From: Pelomonas parva
GTDB lineage: Bacteria > Pseudomonadota > Gammaproteobacteria > Burkholderiales > Burkholderiaceae_C
Reading direction: 5' to 3'
Assembly: GCF_043555835.1 (NCBI RefSeq)
Contig: NZ_JBIGHV010000004.1
Span: 496,001-560,000 of the forward strand
Length of the DNA stretch: 64,000 bases
Position 1 is the first letter of the stretch, and the number at the start of each line of letters is the position of its first letter. The notes under the pieces are model-generated. The model did not search any database and had not been told where the DNA came from. It saw nothing but the letters and a program-made list of their open reading frames with translations. Shown here one piece after another: positions 7,625 to 16,404 of the stretch. A program made the position numbers and the translations under genes.

Positions 7625-8643
7625 CTCTGCAGCGCCCAGCGCCTGCACGACTGGTAGGTCTGCTGGCCGTTGGCGTCCCAGGCTTCGAACTTGGGCGCCG
7701 CCTCGATCGCTTCCAGCGCCGGCACGGCGACTTCGCGGTCCTTCACCATGCAGGCGAAGTAGGCCAGCCGGTTCTGCCAATAGCGGCTCTTGGGTGACTC
7801 ATTGATGAGCTGGCGCAGGCCGTCGCGCATCAGCGGCCAGCGGGCCAGGCTGTCCTCGAACAGCTTCTGTTCGTAGTCGCTCTCCGCCGCGATGTTGTAG
7901 GAGCGGGCGTAGCGCATCAGCGCGGCGCCATCCGGCAGGCCCTTCATGGACTCGCGGACCCAACTCTCCAGCTGCTCGGGCTCGCCGCCCCACTTGGGCA
8001 TCAGGCTTTCGAGGCTGCGGTTGTGGATGCACTCGTCGAACGCGTCCTTGCGCATGCCCTTGCGCGCAATCTCCAGCTGCTGCCTGAGGCTGACGTCCAG
8101 GCCGCGCAGCAAGGTCAGCAGCGGGCGGATGTAGTAGTTGTCCCGACCCATCACCACCCCATGCGTCTTGGCGTAAGTCAGGGCCTCGTTCAGCTTGGCG
8201 CGGAAGTCGGCGAAGCGCTGATCCGACACGGTCTTGGCATAGCCGGCGCCTCGGTAGAACCAGGCCTGGTCCACCAGCGCATCCAGATGCATGGCGTGGG
8301 CCAGCGGGGAGTCCGGGCGGCGGCGCGCCCAGTCCAGCGTCGCCGCCACCTTGGCTTCATGGTAGGCCTGCGAGTTGCCGTTGTAGCTCCGGTCGGCGCC
8401 CACGCCGAACAGGCAGGCCGCGTGGCCGCCTTCCTGGGCACGCTGCACCTCCGTGAGCGACGCCGCACGCAGCCGCTCGACTTCGGCCCAGTCGCCCCAG
8501 AACATCGCCTCGGCGGCCTGGTCCTCGATGGTGTCGGCCAGCGGCGCCGGCGCCGCTGGCGGCGACTGAGATACCGCCACGCCCTGCGCCAGGGCGAGCA
8601 CAAAGGCCAGCAGCGTGGGTCTCAGCGCCATGACAAGCTCCAT
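7621..8643 (-). CDS. Secreted DUF4034-like protein
   Basis: A 340-residue protein with a signal peptide (MALRPTLLAFVLALAQGVAVSQ, allowing for four residues before it). The central part resembles DUF4034: DSPLAHAMHLDALVDQAW then FYRGAGYAKTVSD, and a later MPKWGGEPEQLESWV. The family is alpha-helical and repeat-like, with no known activity. ATG 8643 has a GGGAG at good distance; ATG 8631 is the alternative. It overlaps the 3' end of the upstream gene by 22 bases, so the pair is likely one operon. Confidence 0.65.
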   Translation of the reverse strand: MELVMALRPTLLAFVLALAQGVAVSQSPPAAPAPLADTIEDQAAEAMFWGDWAEVERLRAASLTEVQRAQEGGHAACLFGVGADRSYNGNSQAYHEAKVAATLDWARRRPDSPLAHAMHLDALVDQAWFYRGAGYAKTVSDQRFADFRAKLNEALTYAKTHGVVMGRDNYYIRPLLTLLRGLDVSLRQQLEIARKGMRKDAFDECIHNRSLESLMPKWGGEPEQLESWVRESMKGLPDGAALMRYARSYNIAAESDYEQKLFEDSLARWPLMRDGLRQLINESPKSRYWQNRLAYFACMVKDREVAVPALEAIEAAPKFEAWDANGQQTYQSCRRWALQS

Positions 8644-9833
8644 TGGTACTCCCGTTGCACGGCCTTTAGGCCGCCCTGCTTGGCGGCGGCGGCCGACCAG
8701 TCTTCCTCGCGGGCCTTGGCCATCGTTGCCAGTTCGAGCGTGCCCTCGTGTGCGAAGGCGCGCGCGCCGCGGATGCCCGGCACCTCCACCTCCCGCTTGA
8801 TGACCTTCACACGCACGACGCGGCCTTCGGCGTTCACGTCGCCCAACACGGTGATCAGGCCGCGTGTGCCGAAGTAGTCGGACAGGCTGGGATAGGGATC
8901 GCCGTCACTCAGCGGGCGCGCGGCCCAGCGCCGGTCGCTCCAGAAGAAGTCCGCCGCCTGCATGGCCATGGCGGCGCGGAACTGCGCCGGGTCGGCGCCG
9001 GCCCATTGGTGCATCGCGCAGCGTTGCGCCGGCGTGGCCAGGACCGGGTCGCGCCGCGTGTCGTCGCTGTCGCCCAGGAAATGGAAGGCCAGCACCGGCG
9101 GCAGCGGCGTCTTGGGCGGCTGGGCGGTGGCGCGCAGTTGCAGCAGCGCCTCTTCCGCCGCCAGCGGCTCGGCCGCACTGACCTGACGCGGCTGGCCCCA
9201 GCGTGCCAGCAGCTCGCGTTCGGCCTGCACGGCTTGCTGGCGCACCTCGGGCGGCAGGCCGCGCAGCCGGGCCAGGCGCATGACGAGTTCGCTCGCCTTG
9301 GGGCCCACGGGGCGGCACATGCCGGGCGTCTGCAAGGCCCGGGCGAGGGCGGCATCTTGCGCCTCGCCGGTGCTGTCCCGGCCCCAGATGGCGAACTCGT
9401 TGGTCAGCCGCGCCAGCATGCGGTTGAACGCCCGCTGCGGATTGGGCTGCTGCATCTCCTCGATCAGCCAGCTGTCCATCAGCGCGCGCACGCGCGGCAG
9501 GTGCTCGGCCTGCATGGCTTGCGCGGCCGTCCGCAGATCGGTGTCGAGTTGATCGTCGGCCAGCACGGTGAACCGCGGCACGACGTTGGTCTTGAACACG
9601 CGGTTGATCTCCGCCACGGCGCCCTCAGGGACCACCGGCGGCGAGGCCGGCGCCGATGCGGCAGCGGGTGGCTGTGCCGGCACGGTGATGGCCGGTTTCG
9701 CAGGCACCTTGACGGCTGCCTTGACGGGCGGCCTCAACGCCGGTTTTGCCGGCGCCTTGTCAGCGGCGCTGGCCAGGCCAGCAGCCGCCAGCGCCGCGGC
9801 CAGGCTCAGCAGAGCCGCAGCTTTGCATCTCAT
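8622..9833 (-). CDS. Secreted protein with TonB-like C-terminal region
   Basis: A 403-residue exported protein starting at ATG 9833 behind AGGGAG. After the signal peptide comes a low-complexity stretch rich in Ala, Pro and Lys (about residues 22-70), like the periplasm-spanning linker of TonB proteins. The last ~80 residues (YFGTRGLITVLGDV, then RVVRVKVIKREV and a final QWSLSW) resemble a TonB C-terminal beta domain. The middle is helical and unassigned. Lacking an N-terminal TonB anchor and ExbBD neighbours, it is more likely an envelope protein of unknown role. Confidence 0.55.
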   Translation of the reverse strand: MRCKAAALLSLAAALAAAGLASAADKAPAKPALRPPVKAAVKVPAKPAITVPAQPPAAASAPASPPVVPEGAVAEINRVFKTNVVPRFTVLADDQLDTDLRTAAQAMQAEHLPRVRALMDSWLIEEMQQPNPQRAFNRMLARLTNEFAIWGRDSTGEAQDAALARALQTPGMCRPVGPKASELVMRLARLRGLPPEVRQQAVQAERELLARWGQPRQVSAAEPLAAEEALLQLRATAQPPKTPLPPVLAFHFLGDSDDTRRDPVLATPAQRCAMHQWAGADPAQFRAAMAMQAADFFWSDRRWAARPLSDGDPYPSLSDYFGTRGLITVLGDVNAEGRVVRVKVIKREVEVPGIRGARAFAHEGTLELATMAKAREEDWSAAAAKQGGLKAVQREYQWSLSWR

Positions 9834-10005
9834 CTTGTTCTCCCTTGGACGGCCGCATTGTGGCCAAGCCGAACCGGCGCGCACCTCATGGTTTTCTTGG
9901 CCGCCGTGTCGGCCTTGTCCGACACGGCAAGGCGCCGCTGGCCGATCCGTGGCCCGATGCACTGCCACGATCCTTGACGGCGACATCACATCACTGGAGC
10001 ACTTG

Positions 10006-10194
10006 ATGGCCGACCTCCGCACCCATTCCGAGCCGGCGGTGCCGGGCACCCTGACGAATCGCCTGCTGCTGTCGTCGCTGACGCGCTGGTGGTCGCCGGC
10101 CGAGACCTCGTCGTCGGTCGACACGGAGCTGGGCTATGAGTCCGCGCTGCCGTGGACGCTGGGCGACACGCAGGACGGCCGCGTCGACGACTGA
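10006..10194 (+). CDS. Small hypothetical protein (62 aa)
   Basis: A short reading frame from ATG 10006, with GGAG at a suitable distance (CTGGAGCACTTG). The product MADLRTHSEP...GRVDD is soluble, with an acidic, serine-rich second half. I recognise no domain. The spacing, ribosome site and a downstream hairpin support it as a real gene, but evidence is limited. A TGTCCGACA motif lies about 80 bases upstream. Confidence 0.45.
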   Translation: MADLRTHSEPAVPGTLTNRLLLSSLTRWWSPAETSSSVDTELGYESALPWTLGDTQDGRVDD

Positions 10195-10218
10195 GTCGCC
10201 CTCAGGCTGCTGAACAAC

Positions 10219-10251
10219 CAGGCCCGCCCCGGCATCGCCGCGGCGGGCCTG
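10219..10251. terminator. Strong bidirectional terminator-like hairpin
   Basis: Perfect 10-base arms CAGGCCCGCC (10219-10228) and GGCGGGCCTG (10242-10251) with a 13-base loop lie between the convergent small gene and the LuxR-type regulator. On the minus strand the stem is followed by GTTGTTC, a weak T-rich tract. Confidence 0.55.
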
Positions 10252-10255
10252 CCGC

Positions 10256-10903
10256 TTACTGGATCAACCCGTTCTTGAGCGCGTAGTAGGTCAGGTCGCT
10301 GTTGGTCGCCAGCTTGAGCTTCTCCAGCACGCGCGTGCGGTAGGTGCTGACGGTCTTGACGCTGAGGAACAGCGCCTCGGCGATGTGGCCCACGGTCTCG
10401 CCCTGCGCCAGGCGCAGGAAGACCTGGAACTCGCGCTCCGACAACACCTCGTGCAGCGGCTTGTCGGTGGCCCCGCCGCTGGCGCCGCCGACGACGCTGT
10501 CGGCCAGTTGCTCGGCCACGGCCGGGCTGATGTAGCGCCGGCCGCGCGACACGAGGCGGATCGCGTTGGCGATCTCGTCCGGGTCGCATTCCTTGTTCAG
10601 GTAGCCGGCAGCACCCTGGCGCAGCAACGTGGTCGCGTAGTGCGCCTCGGGGAAGCCGCTGAGGATGAGCACCGGCAGCTCGGGGAAGCGCGCCTTGATG
10701 GCCGCCAGCGCGTCGACGCCGCTCTGGTCGGGCATGGAGATGTCCAGCAGCAGCACGTCGACATCGCCGCGCCGCGCCATCTCCAGCGCCTCGTGGCCCG
10801 TGGCGCCTTCGCCGGTGACGCGCAGGTCGACATGGTCGGACAGGAACTGGCGCAGCCCGGTGCGCACGATGGCGTGGTCGTCGACGATACCGATGCGGAT
10901 CAT
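10256..10903 (-). CDS. NarL/FixJ-family response regulator (LuxR-type HTH)
   Basis: A 215-residue two-domain regulator. The receiver has the acidic pair D8-D9, phospho-acceptor D54 (LLLDISMP) and a lysine in GYLNKE. The C-terminal LuxR HTH reads LSEREFQVFLRLAQGETVGHIAE then FLSVKTVSTYRTRVLEKL. It resembles UvrY/GacA-type regulators. No kinase is directly adjacent, but a CHASE3 kinase with HisKA_3 lies about 1 kb away and is a plausible partner. Repeated TGTCC(T/G)ACA motifs upstream could be its binding sites. Confidence 0.9.
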   Translation of the reverse strand: MIRIGIVDDHAIVRTGLRQFLSDHVDLRVTGEGATGHEALEMARRGDVDVLLLDISMPDQSGVDALAAIKARFPELPVLILSGFPEAHYATTLLRQGAAGYLNKECDPDEIANAIRLVSRGRRYISPAVAEQLADSVVGGASGGATDKPLHEVLSEREFQVFLRLAQGETVGHIAEALFLSVKTVSTYRTRVLEKLKLATNSDLTYYALKNGLIQ

Positions 10904-10969
10904 GGTGTGTCTGCGTTGGAGAGTGATGTGTCAGCGTAGCAGCCCGTCATGCCGCCTGGCCTAGGCCGG

Positions 10970-11000
10970 TGTCCTACAACGATGACAGCCGTGTCCGACA
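10970..11000. promoter_or_regulatory. Direct repeats TGTCC(T/G)ACA, candidate LuxR-type regulator site
   Basis: TGTCCTACA (10970-10978) and TGTCCGACA (10992-11000) lie 22 bases apart, about two helix turns, between the divergent regulator and BON genes. The first copy extends to TCCTACAACG, a member of a motif found four times between 10.9 and 16.3 kb. Confidence 0.45.
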
Positions 11001-11096
11001 AGCGGCATGTCTGCGGGACTATCTGCGGCAGGGGGCGCTGCTCCGATAGTGCGGCAACGGCCCAGCGTGGGCCGCCAAACCAAAAGGAGCACCACC

Positions 11097-11420
11097 ATGC
11101 TGAACAAGTCCGCCCTGACCCTCGCCCTCGCGTCCGCCCTCATCGCCACCGTCGGCGTCACCAGCGGCTGCGCCGTGGCCCGCGACCAGCAGACTGCCGG
11201 CAGCTATGTCGACGACACCGCGCTGACCACCCGCGTCAAGGCCAAGTTCGCCGCCGACCCGATCGTCAGCGCCATGTCCATCAGCGTCGAGACGCTCAAG
11301 GGCACGGTCCAGCTCGCCGGCTTCGCCAAGAGCAGCGAAGAGCGCGCCGTGGCCGAGAAGCTGGCCCGCGAGACCTCCGGCGTCGTCGCCGTGCGCAATG
11401 ACATTGCCGTCCGTCCCTGA
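11097..11420 (+). CDS. BON-domain periplasmic protein
   Basis: A 107-residue protein with a signal peptide and a single BON domain, the OsmY-type fold thought to bind lipid surfaces in the envelope. The domain reads DDTALTTRVKAKFAADPIVS, then LKGTVQLAGFAKS and VVAVRNDIAV. A cysteine in TSGCAV could be lipidated, but the lipobox is imperfect. ATG 11097 follows a good AGGAG. Related genes in Burkholderiales are commonly stress-induced; here candidate regulator sites lie upstream. Confidence 0.85.
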   Translation: MLNKSALTLALASALIATVGVTSGCAVARDQQTAGSYVDDTALTTRVKAKFAADPIVSAMSISVETLKGTVQLAGFAKSSEERAVAEKLARETSGVVAVRNDIAVRP

Positions 11421-11443
11421 TGCCCCCTCGCACGCGTCGCGCC

Positions 11444-11462
11444 TAGGACAATTCCTACAGCG
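11444..11462. promoter_or_regulatory. Inverted repeat TAGGA/TCCTA with TCCTACAGCG motif
   Basis: TAGGACAATTCCTA (11444-11457) is an inverted repeat with a 4-base spacer that runs into TCCTACAGCG (11453-11462). It lies between the BON gene and the lone receiver gene and shares its half-site with three other intergenic sites nearby. Confidence 0.45.
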
Positions 11463-11544
11463 CGACGCGTTGCCGATGCAGCCGGCCGCAGGTCGAAGCG
11501 GTTCATACTTGATCCTCAACAAGCCATACGCTGCCGTCGGGGCC

Positions 11545-11955
11545 ATGCCAGCACTCAAAGCCTTCATCGTCGAGGACAGCCCGGTGATCCTGGAAAACCT
11601 GGTCGCCACGCTGGAGGAACTTGCCCAGGTGGAGGTGGTGGGGTCGGTGGCCGACGAGGCCAGCGCCGTGCGCTGGATGAGCCGCAACCCGGAGTCCAAC
11701 GCCGACCTCTTCATCGTCGACGTCTTCCTGCGCTCCGGCACCGGCCTGGGCGTGCTGCAGGCTGCGCAACGGCTGGGCGTGCGGGCGCGGCGCGTTGTGC
11801 TGACCAACTACGCCACCGAGGAGATGCGCCGGCGCTGCGCCAGCCTCGGTGCAGAGCGCGTGTTCGACAAGAGCCGCGAGCTGGACGACCTCATCGCCTA
11901 TTGCGCCGAACTGGCCGAGCAGGTTTCGTCCCGCCCTGCAGCCGCGGCGAGCTGA
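11545..11955 (+). CDS. Single-domain response regulator
   Basis: A 136-residue protein that is only a receiver domain. The acidic pair E10-D11 (FIVEDSP), phospho-acceptor D59 (FIVDVFL), the threonine in VVLTNYA and the lysine in VFDKSRE are all present. ATG 11545 (MPALKAF) is chosen because the receiver begins right there; upstream in-frame codons would add an unrelated tail. It ends 4 bases before the GTG of the histidine kinase gene, so the two are almost certainly co-translated and form a signalling pair. With no output domain it may act by protein contact. Confidence 0.85.
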   Translation: MPALKAFIVEDSPVILENLVATLEELAQVEVVGSVADEASAVRWMSRNPESNADLFIVDVFLRSGTGLGVLQAAQRLGVRARRVVLTNYATEEMRRRCASLGAERVFDKSRELDDLIAYCAELAEQVSSRPAAAAS

Positions 11956-11959
11956 ACGG

Positions 11960-13354
11960 GTGCTGCGTCATCTCGACCCCTGGCTGGAGGGCGCTGCGCG
12001 CAACCGCGGCATCGCCGTGGGCCTGGCCGCGCTGGCCGCTGCCGCCGTCATGGGCGTCAGCGAGGCGGCCTTCTGGGGCGCCGACAAGGCGCTCGCCCAG
12101 TCCCAGGCCCGCCACCTGGCCCGCGACGACAGCCTGCGCCTGCGCGAGCTGCTGACCACCGCCGAGACCGCCCAGCGCGGCTACCTGCTGACCGGCAGGG
12201 ACGACTACCTCGCCCCCGTGCAACTGGCCGAGCGCGAACTGCCGGCCGTGCTCAACCGGCTGCGCGGCCAGTACGAAAGCTCCGACTGGGCCACCCTCGT
12301 GGCCCATGCCAGTGATCGCGCCGACGAGAAGCTCTCGGAGCTGCAACTGGTCATCCAGCTCTACCGCGATGGCAATGTGCCGGCCTGGCAGGGGCTGGTG
12401 GAGTCCGACATCGGCCGCGAGAAGATGCAGGCGGTGCGCGATGCCGTCGCGCAGCTGGACCGCCATGAGCTGGACCAGATCGCGCTGGAACGCGAGGCGG
12501 TCGACCGCTCGCTCAGCTACGGCCGCATCGGCGTGCACGGGCTGACGGTCATCAGCCTGCTGGGCCTGGCCATCTTCCTGCGCCGCAACGAGGCCCTGCA
12601 CAAGGCCCGCCGCCAGCATGCCAACGAGCTGGCCCAGGAGCGCGACCGGCTGGACGGCGAGGTGGCCCGCCGCACCGCCGAGCTGACCGAGCTGGCCCGC
12701 CACCTGCAGACCGTGCGCGAGGACGAGCGCGCCCACCTGGCCCGCGAGCTGCACGACGAGCTCGGCGCGCTGCTGACGGCCGCCAAGCTCGACGTCGCCC
12801 GCATCCGCCGCATGACCAAGACGGCGCCCGACATCGACGAGCGCCTCAAGCACATGAGCGCCCTGCTGGACCAGGGCATCGCGCTGAAGCGCCGCATCAT
12901 CGAAGACCTGCGGCCGTCGGCGCTGTCCAACCTGGGCCTCACGGCCGCGCTGGAGATCCTGGTCCAGGAGTTCGCGCAGCGCTCGGGCCTGCAGATCAGC
13001 CTGGAGCTGACCGAGGTCCCCACCGAGGACGGCGACCGCCTGGCCTTGTACCGCCTGGTGCAGGAGGCGCTGACCAATGTGCTGCGCCACGCCAAGGCCA
13101 AGACGGTGCGCGTGTCGCTGGGCGAGGCCGATGGCTGGCTGCAGCTGCAGATCCGTGATGACGGCCAGGGCTTCAACCCGGAGGCCGTCGGCGCCGGCCA
13201 TCACGGGCTGCTGGGCATGCGCTACCGCATCGAGAGCCTGGGCGGCACGCTGCAGCTGCTGTCCACGCCCGGACGCGGCACGCTGGTGCTGGCGCGGCTG
13301 CCACGCCGCACGGCGCCCGGCACGGTCGAGCCGGTGGCCGAATCGGCCTCCTGA
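11960..13354 (+). CDS. CHASE3-domain sensor histidine kinase (HisKA_3 type)
   Basis: A 464-residue membrane kinase. GTG 11960 is taken as start, 4 bases after the receiver gene stop, since no ATG fits. Domains: transmembrane helix at about 17-37, CHASE3 sensor (TAETAQRGYLLTGRDDYL), second helix near 195-212, a short coiled coil, then HisKA_3 with the phospho-histidine in RELHDELGALL, and a HATPase with NVLRHAKAK and DDGQGF. This is the NarL-system kinase class. The lone receiver and the nearby LuxR-type regulator are likely targets. Confidence 0.88.
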   Translation: MLRHLDPWLEGAARNRGIAVGLAALAAAAVMGVSEAAFWGADKALAQSQARHLARDDSLRLRELLTTAETAQRGYLLTGRDDYLAPVQLAERELPAVLNRLRGQYESSDWATLVAHASDRADEKLSELQLVIQLYRDGNVPAWQGLVESDIGREKMQAVRDAVAQLDRHELDQIALEREAVDRSLSYGRIGVHGLTVISLLGLAIFLRRNEALHKARRQHANELAQERDRLDGEVARRTAELTELARHLQTVREDERAHLARELHDELGALLTAAKLDVARIRRMTKTAPDIDERLKHMSALLDQGIALKRRIIEDLRPSALSNLGLTAALEILVQEFAQRSGLQISLELTEVPTEDGDRLALYRLVQEALTNVLRHAKAKTVRVSLGEADGWLQLQIRDDGQGFNPEAVGAGHHGLLGMRYRIESLGGTLQLLSTPGRGTLVLARLPRRTAPGTVEPVAESAS

Positions 13355-13356
13355 AG

Positions 13357-13366
13357 TCCTACAGCG
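13357..13366 (+). promoter_or_regulatory. TCCTACAGCG motif, third copy
   Basis: The 10-mer begins 3 bases after the kinase stop and lies about 107 bases before the next small gene. It is identical to copies at 11453 and, on the other strand, 16290. Confidence 0.35.
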
Positions 13367-13472
13367 CCTGCCTGAGGCGGCCGACAACCGACCGCCAACC
13401 CGCCAGCCACACTGACCCCAGGCCCACCCCCCCTGCGCGCGACGGGCCGGTTTCATCAGCACGGAGGGCGCC

Positions 13473-13697
13473 ATGGAGTTCCTGAAATCACTGCCTGCCA
13501 AGGTCTGGCTGCTGGCTGCGGTCGCTGCCGGCAGCGTCGTTCTGGCCACCATGGACGACGCGCCGCCGCGCTCGGCGACGCCAGGCGCCGCCACGCAGTG
13601 GCAGGCACAGTTTGCGCAGGGCCTGCAGGTGTCGCTGCGGGCCGTCGCCGACGGCAACGAGCGGCCAGCCATCGACCGCACCACCAAGCCGCGCTGA
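13473..13697 (+). CDS. Small single-pass membrane protein (74 aa)
   Basis: Begins at ATG 13473 after GGAGGG. A lysine-flanked hydrophobic segment at about residues 10-26 (VWLLAAVAAGSVVLATM) could be a membrane anchor or signal peptide; the remainder is soluble. No domain is recognised. It is separate from the kinase operon by 118 bases and carries the TCCTACAGCG motif upstream, so it may be a target of the local regulators. Confidence 0.55.
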   Translation: MEFLKSLPAKVWLLAAVAAGSVVLATMDDAPPRSATPGAATQWQAQFAQGLQVSLRAVADGNERPAIDRTTKPR

Positions 13698-13700
13698 CCG

Positions 13701-16217
13701 TCAGGCGGCCGCAGTCGCCAGCAGCCCCGCCACCGGCTCGGGCCGGTGCAGCAGAAAGCCCTGCACCTCGGCGACGCCCAGGCGCACCAGCTCCAGCAGC
13801 ACCTCGGGGGTCTCCACGCACTGGGCCACCGTCGTCAGGCCCAGCGTGCGCGCCACGTCGACAAAGCTGCGCACGGCCACCTGGTCCAGCGGGTCTGTCA
13901 ACAGATCGCGCACGAACTGGCCGTCGATCTTCAACACATCCACCGGCAGCGCCTTCAGGTAGCTGAACGACGAGGCGCCCGCGCCGAAGTCGTCCAGCGC
14001 GATGCGCACCCCCAGCGCGCGCATCTGCGCGATGAAGTGGGCCGCGTCGGCCAGCCGCGTGATGACGGCCGTCTCGGTGATCTCCAGGCACAGCGCCCGC
14101 GCCCGCTCGGGGCCCAGCTGCTGCAGCAGCGCGCGCGCCTCCTGGTGGAAGGCGGCGTCCTGCAGCGTCAGGCCGGACAGGTTGACGGACAGCGACGCGA
14201 TCTCCGGGCCGCCATCGCCTTCCTCGCGCTGCAGCATCGCGACGGCCTGGCGCAGCACCCAGCGGTCCAGCCGCGGCGCGATGTGAAAGCGCTCGGCCGC
14301 CGGCATGAAGGCGCCGGGCAGCACGCACGTGCCATCGGGCTCGCGCAGCCGCAGCAGCAGCTCGCCGCGCAGCCTGCCGTCGTCCTCGGCGCCCTGCGCG
14401 GCCATCACGCGCTGCAGGTCCAGCTCGAAGCGGCCCTCGTCCAGCGCCTGCTGCAGCCGCGCGGCCCAGCGGTGCTCGCTCTGATGGGTGCGCAGCGTCG
14501 CGTCGTCGGGCGCCCAGACGTGTACGCGGTTGCGCCCCTGCTCCTTGGCCAGCATGCAGCAGCCATCGGCCTCGCGCAGCGCGGTCTCGGCATCGGGCCA
14601 GCGCGTGTCCAGCGGCGCGACGCCGATGCTCGCGCCGATGCGAAAGCTCTGCCCGCCGTGCACGTAGCGGTAGCGGTCCAGCGCGTCGCAGAGCTTGCGC
14701 GCGACATGCAGCGCCTCGTCCGGCGTGCAGTTCTCCAGCAGCGCCGCGAACTCATCGCCGCCCAGACGGGCCACAGTGTCGCGGCTGCGCACGCCGGCCT
14801 CCAGGCGCTGCGCCACCTGGCTCAGCACCTCGTCGCCGGCGGCATGGCCGCACTGGTCGTTGATGAGCTTGAAGCGGTCCAGGTCCAGCGCCAGCACGAC
14901 ATGCTGGCTGCCGTCGCGCCGGGCGCGTTCGAAGGTGCGCGCCAGGCGCTGGCCGAACTCGGTGCGGTTGACCAGGCCTGTCAGCCCGTCATGGCTGGCG
15001 CGCCAGCTGATCTCGTCGAACTGGCGGCGCTGCTGCGTCACGTCGCGGAAGACGAGCACCGCGCCGAGGACGCCGCCCGCCTTGCCGCGGATGGGCGCCA
15101 CCGAGTCGTCCACGGCGCGCCGCGTGCCGTCGCGCGCCAGCAGCACGGCGCCACCCGGCAGCCGCGACGGCTGGCCGCTGACCAGGCAGCGCTGCACCGG
15201 GTCCGGCAGCGGCTCGGCGGCGCCCTCCAGCTGGGCCACGAAGACGCGGCTGGCCGGCTGGCCGCGCGCCTCGGCGGCGGTCCAGCCGGTCAGGCGCTGG
15301 GCGACCGGGTTCAGCCAGCTGACACGGCCCTGCGCATCGGTGGTCAGCACGGCGTCGCCGATGCACTGCAGCGTGACCTCCAGCAACTCGTGCTGCACCT
15401 CGATCTGCTGCTGCAGCCGGCGCTCCTCGCTGACGTCCCAGCACACGCCCGACAGCCGCAGCGGCCAGCCGGCGCCGTCGCGCAGCACGCGGCCCGAGCC
15501 GTGCAGCACGCGGGTCGTGCCGTCGGGGCCCTCGACGCGCCATTCGCCGTCGAACTGCCCTGCGCCGCGGATCGCGCTGCGCAGGGCCTGCAACGCGGCG
15601 CGGCGGTCCTGGCGCTGCAGCTGGCGGCACCAGCCGGCGGGCGTGATGCGCCGGCCGTGGGAGGCCTCCTCGCCGTGCAGCCGCCACATCGCGTCGTCCC
15701 AGGACAGCGCGCCCTGGGCAGAGGCCTGCAAGTCCAGCTCCCACACGCCGATGCCGCCGCCGTGGGTGGCCAGCGCCAGGCGCTCCAGCGTGTGCTCCAG
15801 TTCGGCGCGCACTCCGGCGGCGTCGGTCACGTCCTGCATGACGACGCCCACACGCGGCCCGCCGCCATCGTCGTCCGCGTCCGGCCCGCCGACGACGCGC
15901 AGCACGCGCTCGCCGCGCTCATCGCTGCAGCGCAGCTCCACGTCCCAGCGCAGCCCCTCCTGGGCCGCACGGTGCAGCGCGGCGTCCAACATCGCGGCGC
16001 CGTCCGGGCCGAAGCGCTGCAGCAGCGCCGCCAGCGTGGGCACCTGGCCGGCCGGCAGGCCGAGCAGCTCGCAGGCGGAATCGGACAGCAGCAGCGCGTC
16101 GCTGTCGGGCTGCCACTCCCAGGCGCCGACCCCGGCCAGCCGGCTGCAGCGCTCCAGGAAGCGGGCGTTCTGCGCAAGGGCCAGCAACGCGGCAGCCATG
16201 GGCGGGGATTCGCTCAT
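13701..16217 (-). CDS. PAS-GGDEF-EAL c-di-GMP signalling protein
   Basis: An 838-residue cytoplasmic protein starting at ATG 16217 behind GGAGACC. The first ~400 residues hold about three PAS modules (for example VGAWEWQPDSDALLLSD and TLQCIGDAVLTTDAQGRV). The GGDEF domain has an intact RLGGDEF near residue 485, so it can in principle make c-di-GMP. The EAL domain has ELLLR in place of EALLR near 618, and retains NLSG, EITETAV, DDFGAG near 739, KIDG and VET, so phosphodiesterase activity is also plausible. No membrane segment is seen; a soluble ligand or redox cue through PAS is likely. Confidence 0.9.
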   Translation of the reverse strand: MSESPPMAAALLALAQNARFLERCSRLAGVGAWEWQPDSDALLLSDSACELLGLPAGQVPTLAALLQRFGPDGAAMLDAALHRAAQEGLRWDVELRCSDERGERVLRVVGGPDADDDGGGPRVGVVMQDVTDAAGVRAELEHTLERLALATHGGGIGVWELDLQASAQGALSWDDAMWRLHGEEASHGRRITPAGWCRQLQRQDRRAALQALRSAIRGAGQFDGEWRVEGPDGTTRVLHGSGRVLRDGAGWPLRLSGVCWDVSEERRLQQQIEVQHELLEVTLQCIGDAVLTTDAQGRVSWLNPVAQRLTGWTAAEARGQPASRVFVAQLEGAAEPLPDPVQRCLVSGQPSRLPGGAVLLARDGTRRAVDDSVAPIRGKAGGVLGAVLVFRDVTQQRRQFDEISWRASHDGLTGLVNRTEFGQRLARTFERARRDGSQHVVLALDLDRFKLINDQCGHAAGDEVLSQVAQRLEAGVRSRDTVARLGGDEFAALLENCTPDEALHVARKLCDALDRYRYVHGGQSFRIGASIGVAPLDTRWPDAETALREADGCCMLAKEQGRNRVHVWAPDDATLRTHQSEHRWAARLQQALDEGRFELDLQRVMAAQGAEDDGRLRGELLLRLREPDGTCVLPGAFMPAAERFHIAPRLDRWVLRQAVAMLQREEGDGGPEIASLSVNLSGLTLQDAAFHQEARALLQQLGPERARALCLEITETAVITRLADAAHFIAQMRALGVRIALDDFGAGASSFSYLKALPVDVLKIDGQFVRDLLTDPLDQVAVRSFVDVARTLGLTTVAQCVETPEVLLELVRLGVAEVQGFLLHRPEPVAGLLATAAA

Positions 16218-16289
16218 AAGGTCTCCAGGCAGAGGAACGGCAAGCTTGAGGCCGCCTGGCTGCGGGCGCAGTCGGCGAGCCCGGAGCGG

Positions 16290-16301
16290 CGCTGTAGGAC
16301 A
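16290..16301 (-). promoter_or_regulatory. TGTCCTACAGCG motif, fourth copy (minus strand)
   Basis: On the minus strand this reads TGTCCTACAGCG, 73 bases before the start of the PAS-GGDEF-EAL gene. It shares the TCCTACAGCG core with the copies at 11453 and 13357. Confidence 0.4.
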
Positions 16302-16404
16302 AGGCCGGCAGTGCTGTTTGTTACTGCGCTGCTGCCAACGCCGGCGTCGCGCGCCGCGTTGAGGTCGGCACCGGCGCTGCGGCGCCCGCCACGAGGAGCC
16401 TCTC

